Shown: positions 60,157 to 64,000 of the stretch, piece by piece | Layout: every line of letters starts with the position of its first letter | Numbering within the stretch: position 1 is the stretch's first letter | Assembly: GCF_009805705.1 (NCBI RefSeq) | Contig: NZ_VSMB01000002.1 | Span: 186,001-250,000 of the forward strand | From: Ruania rhizosphaerae | Lineage (GTDB): Bacteria; Actinomycetota; Actinomycetes; Actinomycetales; Beutenbergiaceae | Direction of reading: 5' to 3' | DNA: 64,000 nucleotides | The notes under the pieces: generated by a model | Told to the model about the DNA's origin: nothing | Seen by the model: only the letters and a program-made list of their open reading frames with translations | The model's database searches: none | Made by a program: the position numbers and the translations under genes

Positions 60157-61386
60157 CTAGCCCCGGAAGCGCTCGGCCCGCTCCACCACTCGGGGCCCGT
60201 CCTCTCCGGGCACGAGCACCGGGGTGCCGCCGATGATGACCTGCTCCACGCGCGAGTCGAGGTCGAGCGGGTCGCCTGACCAGAGCACGACGTCGCCGTC
60301 GCGGCCGGCCTCGAGCGCTCCGACTCGATCGTCGAGGCCGAGGATGGTGGCCGGGTTGCGGGTGAGCGCGGCCAGTGCGGTCTCCCGTGGGAGGCCCTCC
60401 TTCACAGCGAAGGTGGCCTGGTGCACGAGGAAGTTGATCGGGACCACGGGGTGGTCGGTGGTGATCGCCACCTGCACCCCGGCCCGGTCGAGGGCCACAA
60501 GGTTGGCGATGTCACGCTCGCGCACCTCCACCTTGACCCGGGAGGTGAACATCGGCCCGTAGATCACCGGGATCTGCTTCTCCGCGAGCACGTCGGCAAT
60601 CTTGTGCCCCTCGGTGCCGTGGTTGATCACGAGCCGGTAGCCGAACTCCTCCGCGATGCGAATGGCGGTGGTGATGTCATCGTGCCGGTGGCAGTGCTGG
60701 TCCCAGGCGAGCGTGCCCTCGAGCACATCGGCGAGGGTCTCCTTCGTCAGGTCCCGGGAGAACGGCTTTCCATCCGCGGCTGCTGCGTCTCGATCGGCGG
60801 CGTAGTTGCGGGCAGCCACGAACGCCTCCCGCAGCACTGCGGCGACGCCGAGCCGGGTGGAGGGTGTGGTCTTCTTCTCTCCGTAGACCCGCTTGGGGTT
60901 CTCCCCGAGGGCTGACTTTACGGACACGTCCGCGGCGAGCACCTGCTCGTCGACCGTGCGGCCGCCCCATGTCTTGATGGCGACCGTACGCCCGCCGATG
61001 GGATTGCCGGAGCCGGGCTTGACCACCGCCGTGGTCACTCCTCCGTGCAGGGCATCCCGGAACCCGATCTCTTCGATGTCGATGCCGTCGATGGCGCGGA
61101 ACCGCCCGCCGTTGGGGTCAGTCATCTCGTTGGTGTCGTTGCCCGACCACCCCTCGCCGTCTTCGTGCACGCCGAGGTGGGCGTGTGCCTCGACGAATCC
61201 GGGCAGCACCCACGAGCCGGTGGCGTCGATCACGCGCGCACCGGCAGGTACCGGCGTCTCGGACCCACCGACGGCGGAGATCACCCCGTCGGTGACGACC
61301 ACGGTGCCGTTGTCGATGGCGGGGCCGGTCACCGGGACGACGTGGCCGCCGGTGATGGCGAGGACAGAGGGTGCGTTGCTCGTCAT
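60157..61386 (-). CDS. Amidohydrolase family protein (imidazolonepropionase-like)
   Basis: This 409-residue amidohydrolase-superfamily protein has the HxH metal pair in VEAHAHLG, TTAVVKPGSG in place of the usual carboxylated-Lys motif region, INHGTEGHKIADV for a later His ligand and ITTDHPVVP with the final Asp. This combination is typical of a bacterial group annotated as imidazolonepropionase-like or aryldialkylphosphatase-related; the real substrate is unknown. The ATG at 61386 is preferred to a TTG one codon before it. It lies alone between glycan genes, and the link to them is not clear. Confidence 0.85.
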   Translation of the reverse strand: MTSNAPSVLAITGGHVVPVTGPAIDNGTVVVTDGVISAVGGSETPVPAGARVIDATGSWVLPGFVEAHAHLGVHEDGEGWSGNDTNEMTDPNGGRFRAIDGIDIEEIGFRDALHGGVTTAVVKPGSGNPIGGRTVAIKTWGGRTVDEQVLAADVSVKSALGENPKRVYGEKKTTPSTRLGVAAVLREAFVAARNYAADRDAAAADGKPFSRDLTKETLADVLEGTLAWDQHCHRHDDITTAIRIAEEFGYRLVINHGTEGHKIADVLAEKQIPVIYGPMFTSRVKVEVRERDIANLVALDRAGVQVAITTDHPVVPINFLVHQATFAVKEGLPRETALAALTRNPATILGLDDRVGALEAGRDGDVVLWSGDPLDLDSRVEQVIIGGTPVLVPGEDGPRVVERAERFRG

Positions 61387-61421
61387 CAACCCAGGCTACG
61401 TCCGGCTCTGGATAGTGGAGG

Positions 61422-62723
61422 TCAGTTCGGTGCGCCGACTCCGACGGTGAGGTGCTGGACACCAGACCAGGTGTGACTGCTGGTGATGCGGCGTCCGTCC
61501 ACGATCACCTGCAGACCAGGAAGGTCTTGCGGGCTCAGGTTGGCGTAGTCGCGGTGGTCGGCCTGCACGATCGCCGCATCAACGGACTCGCCCAGGTGGT
61601 AGGGCGTGAACCCGTACCCGGCCAGCTCTTCGTCGGCGTACATCGGATCGTGCACGAGCACCTCGGCACCCGCCTCACGCAGCGCTTCGACTGTGGGGAA
61701 CACCCCGGAAAACGCGGTCTCCTTCACCCCACCCCGGTAAGACGCACCGAGCACGACGACCCGCTTCCCCTCGAGACCACCCAGGGCACCGGCGGCGAGA
61801 CCGACCGTGTAGGAGGGCATCTGCATATTCGCCTGCCGTGCGGTGCGCACCACCGTGGCCTCGGGATCGGTCCACAGGTACAGGCGCGGGTAGACCGGGA
61901 TGCAGTGGCCGCCCACCGCGATGCCCGGCCGGTGGATGTGGGAGTACGGCTGGGAGTTCGAGGCATCGATCACCTGGTGCACATCGATCCCGTTCGCGGC
62001 AGCGAAACGGCCGAACTCGTTCGCCAAGGCGATGTTGACATCGCGGTACGTGGTCTCGGCGAGCTTGGCCATCTCGGCCGCCTCGGCGCTACCGAGGTCC
62101 CAGACGCCGTTGGCGCGCTCGAGGTCGGGGCGGTCGTCGAAGGTGAGTACCGCCTCGTAGAACTCCCGGGCACGTGCCGCACCCGCCTCGGAGAGCCCGC
62201 CGATGAGCTTGGGGTACTTGCGCAGGTCAGCGAACACGCGACCGGTCAGCACCCGTTCCGGGGAGAACACCAGATGGAAACCCTCCCCCTCTCGAAGTCC
62301 GGAGATCTCCTCAATCATCGGCTTCCAGCGACTGCGGGTGGTCCCCACGGGCAGCGTGGTCTCGTAGGAGACCAGCGTGCCCGGAGTGAGGTGCTCGGCC
62401 AGCGACCGAGTCGCCGAGTCCATCCAACCGAAGTCCGGCTCCCAGGTGGCGTCATCGACGAACAACGGAACCACCACCACCACGGCATCGCTACCGGGAA
62501 CCGCGTCGCCGTAATCGCTCGTGGCACGAAGCCTGCCCGCCGGGACCAGTTCGGCCAGCCGCTCAGCGAGCTCAGCCTCACCTGGGAACGGTTCAGTACC
62601 CGCGTTGACAAGGTCGACCACGCGTTCGGAGATGTCGACACCCACCACATCGTGCCCAGCAGCTGCGAACTGGACAGCAAGCGGGAGGCCAATCTTTCCG
62701 AGGCCGACGACGGTGATCTGCAT
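61422..62723 (-). CDS. Nucleotide-sugar dehydrogenase (WecC/UDP-ManNAc dehydrogenase-like)
   Basis: This 433-residue enzyme has VVGLGKIGLPLA at the Rossmann turn, FHLVFSPERVLTGRVF, AKLAETTYRDVNIALANE and the catalytic Cys in IAVGGHCIPVYPR. It oxidises a UDP-N-acetylhexosamine to its uronic acid. The ATG at 62723 has GGAGAG 6 bases upstream and gives the correct N-terminus; the frame before it is not conserved. It is the third such dehydrogenase in the window, showing that acidic sugars are an important part of this cell's surface glycans. Confidence 0.9.
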   Translation of the reverse strand: MQITVVGLGKIGLPLAVQFAAAGHDVVGVDISERVVDLVNAGTEPFPGEAELAERLAELVPAGRLRATSDYGDAVPGSDAVVVVVPLFVDDATWEPDFGWMDSATRSLAEHLTPGTLVSYETTLPVGTTRSRWKPMIEEISGLREGEGFHLVFSPERVLTGRVFADLRKYPKLIGGLSEAGAARAREFYEAVLTFDDRPDLERANGVWDLGSAEAAEMAKLAETTYRDVNIALANEFGRFAAANGIDVHQVIDASNSQPYSHIHRPGIAVGGHCIPVYPRLYLWTDPEATVVRTARQANMQMPSYTVGLAAGALGGLEGKRVVVLGASYRGGVKETAFSGVFPTVEALREAGAEVLVHDPMYADEELAGYGFTPYHLGESVDAAIVQADHRDYANLSPQDLPGLQVIVDGRRITSSHTWSGVQHLTVGVGAPN

Positions 62724-62804
62724 AGCTCTCCTTGCACGCGCTGTCTGGCGAGTGGGTCGGCCCGCCGAGTTGATCACGATAGTAGCCAGTAGCTCGCCGA
62801 CGAG

Positions 62805-63923
62805 TCAGCGCGCCAGCAGCGATGCCCCCATCACCCGCACCGGCGCCTCCCGCGCCAGCACCTGCGCCAAGTCACGGGTGAGCACCGTCCGGAGCCGTCC
62901 GTGCTTACGCCTGGCAACAGCCAGCGCCAGCATCCGGTTGGTTGCCGAGTCTGCGTCCAGGATGGCATCGAGCAGGTCGCGATCGGCGAGCGAGAGCACT
63001 GACTCCGCGCCCGGTGCTGCGCGCAGCAACCTGGTCGCGGCCTTCGCGAGCGAGGCCCGCTCCTTCGCGGTCCAGAAGTCGGGATCCTGCCGGTTCCACA
63101 CTGCTCCGAAGAGGTGGATGCGCAGGTATTTCACCACCGCGGAGCGGCGCTGCTCGAGGGTCAGCCGCTCGAACCAGCTCGCCTTGACGATCGTGCGCAG
63201 GAACCGCAGCTCGACGGCGATCGGTCGCGGCGCGTACGTCACCCGGTCTTGGGCGTCCTCGCCGATCACGTAGGCCGGACCGGAGCGGTCGTAGGCGATC
63301 GTGCCCTGGAACCACAGCCGGGTCACGAACCCCACGTCTCCCCCGACCGGGGCTCCCTCCTCGAGCCGCAACCCGAGGCGTTCGATCGCCTCCTTCGAGA
63401 CGATCCCCAGTGGCGCGCTGCGGTAGCAGAGCCGGTCCGCCACGCCGTCGAGGTTCTTGCGCCGCAACGGTCTCGTGGGCGGTGTCGGCACGATCAGCCG
63501 GTCGTCGCCGCGCTCCAGCCGGGTGATCACGGCATCGGCACCCGTGCGTTTGGCTAGCCAGTACCAGGAGGAGACCGCTCCTGGGGAGAGGACGTCGTCG
63601 GAGCCCATGATCGAGACGAACTCACCGGTCGCGGCGGCGATACCCGCGTTGAACGGCCCGGACGCGCTCCGGTGAGCATCCTTGTGCTCGAGGAAGACCA
63701 CCTGCTCCCGATGCGCTTGGTCCAGCAGCGGGCGGATCTCGCCGGCGGAGATGTTGTGGCAGACGACCGTCAGCCGGGTCCCCTCCCCGTTGTGGTCGAG
63801 TACCGAGCGCACGGCGCGGGCGATGGGGCGCTGCGTGGAGTGGACCGCGATGACGACGTCCACGCCGGGTTTGATCGGATCCGGCGGTTCGTGTTGCGGC
63901 GGAGGTTCCTCAGCGGAGGGCAC
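62805..63923 (-). CDS. GT2-family glycosyltransferase
   Basis: This 372-residue protein has a GT-A domain (about 20-230): VDVVIAVHSTQRPIARAV, FNAGIAAATGEFVSIMGSDD with the Asp pair, and GAPVGGDVGFVTRLWFQG for acceptor/catalytic Asp. The last 130 residues are helical (WFERLTLEQRRSAVVKYL). Its GTG start overlaps the end of the next gene upstream by 14 bases. It is likely to add one sugar to the glycan built by this locus. Confidence 0.9.
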   Translation of the reverse strand: MPSAEEPPPQHEPPDPIKPGVDVVIAVHSTQRPIARAVRSVLDHNGEGTRLTVVCHNISAGEIRPLLDQAHREQVVFLEHKDAHRSASGPFNAGIAAATGEFVSIMGSDDVLSPGAVSSWYWLAKRTGADAVITRLERGDDRLIVPTPPTRPLRRKNLDGVADRLCYRSAPLGIVSKEAIERLGLRLEEGAPVGGDVGFVTRLWFQGTIAYDRSGPAYVIGEDAQDRVTYAPRPIAVELRFLRTIVKASWFERLTLEQRRSAVVKYLRIHLFGAVWNRQDPDFWTAKERASLAKAATRLLRAAPGAESVLSLADRDLLDAILDADSATNRMLALAVARRKHGRLRTVLTRDLAQVLAREAPVRVMGASLLAR

Positions 63924-64000
63924 GCTGGTAGGCCTCGAGGTAACCGTCGGTGACCTGGTCGGCGGAGAACCGATCGGCCACGGTGGCAGCCACGTCGCTG
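63910..64000 (-). CDS. C-terminal end of a probable GT4 glycosyltransferase, cut by window edge
   Basis: Only 29 residues are present: SDVAATVADRFSADQVTDGY, then LEAYQRALR and a stop. This is the usual ending of GT4 glycosyltransferases (the final helix with YxxAYQxxL). Its stop overlaps the following GT2 gene by 14 bases. The identity is a guess from a short tail. Confidence 0.5.
   Translation of the reverse strand, partial: SDVAATVADRFSADQVTDGYLEAYQRALR

Noticed and set aside
60147-60164. Palindrome GGGGCTAGCCCC as terminator
   Set aside because: It overlaps the stop codon of the amidohydrolase gene and is only a 12-base perfect palindrome without a loop or T-run; chance in high-GC DNA is likely.

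Overview
The window comes from a high-GC Gram-positive actinobacterium, most likely an actinomycete of the Micrococcales type (inference). It has a WhiB regulator, a TIGR03089/DUF3499/DUF5719 block beside manA and manB, an LPXTG-anchored glycosidase, high GC in most genes and many ATGA or TGATG gene overlaps. I saw no rRNA, tRNA, CRISPR array or insertion sequence.

Region 1 (1-7924, + strand) is a galactan utilisation operon: a GH42 beta-galactosidase (5' end cut by the window), a lipoprotein-dependent sugar ABC importer and a wall-anchored GH53 endo-beta-1,4-galactanase. Region 2 (8119-9716) is a small defence or stress patch: an AbiEii-like nucleotidyltransferase with a small partner, and a hipB gene followed by a truncated hipA. 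Region 3 (9862-20061) is a peptide or opine module. A seven-gene operon on the minus strand encodes a Dpp/Opp-type ABC importer with an amidohydrolase gene between its two permease genes and an MFS carrier at the end. It is divergent from a YheO/DauR-type regulator and a MalY-type PLP enzyme. Region 4 (20132-25461) holds two nucleotide-sugar dehydrogenases and a taurine/aliphatic-sulfonate-like ABC importer.

Region 5 (25512-45126) is the unusual part. Eleven tightly coupled minus-strand genes (42741 down to 25512) and one divergent gene encode an amide-bond-forming system built from shuffled modules: cyanophycin-synthetase-like ATP-grasp domains, dipeptide-epimerase-like enolase-superfamily domains, acylphosphatase domains (one free, others fused, several degenerate), a MurF-like Mur ligase domain, an Asp/Glu-type racemase, a TupA/sugar-transfer-type ATP-grasp protein, a glycosyltransferase and an asparagine-synthase-like protein. 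Two of the fusions (epimerase-ATP-grasp-acylphosphatase and epimerase-acylphosphatase-MurF) are architectures I do not recognise from any characterised pathway. Immediately downstream of the divergent gene lie a Wzm/Wzt-type ABC exporter and a glycosyltransferase (45207-48087). My inference is that the locus makes a peptide, probably containing D-amino acids or epimerised residues, that either decorates a uronic-acid-containing surface glycan or is exported with it. The chemistry is unproven.

Region 6 (48124-64000) is a conserved actinobacterial envelope and mannose block: Trm112-like protein, phosphomannomutase, DUF3499, a metallopeptidase-family protein, DUF5719, a large GT2 membrane protein, WhiB, a TIGR03089 protein and mannose-6-phosphate isomerase. 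It continues into more glycan genes (epimerase, GT2 enzymes, a UDP-sugar dehydrogenase), an amidohydrolase, and the last codons of another probable glycosyltransferase at the window edge.
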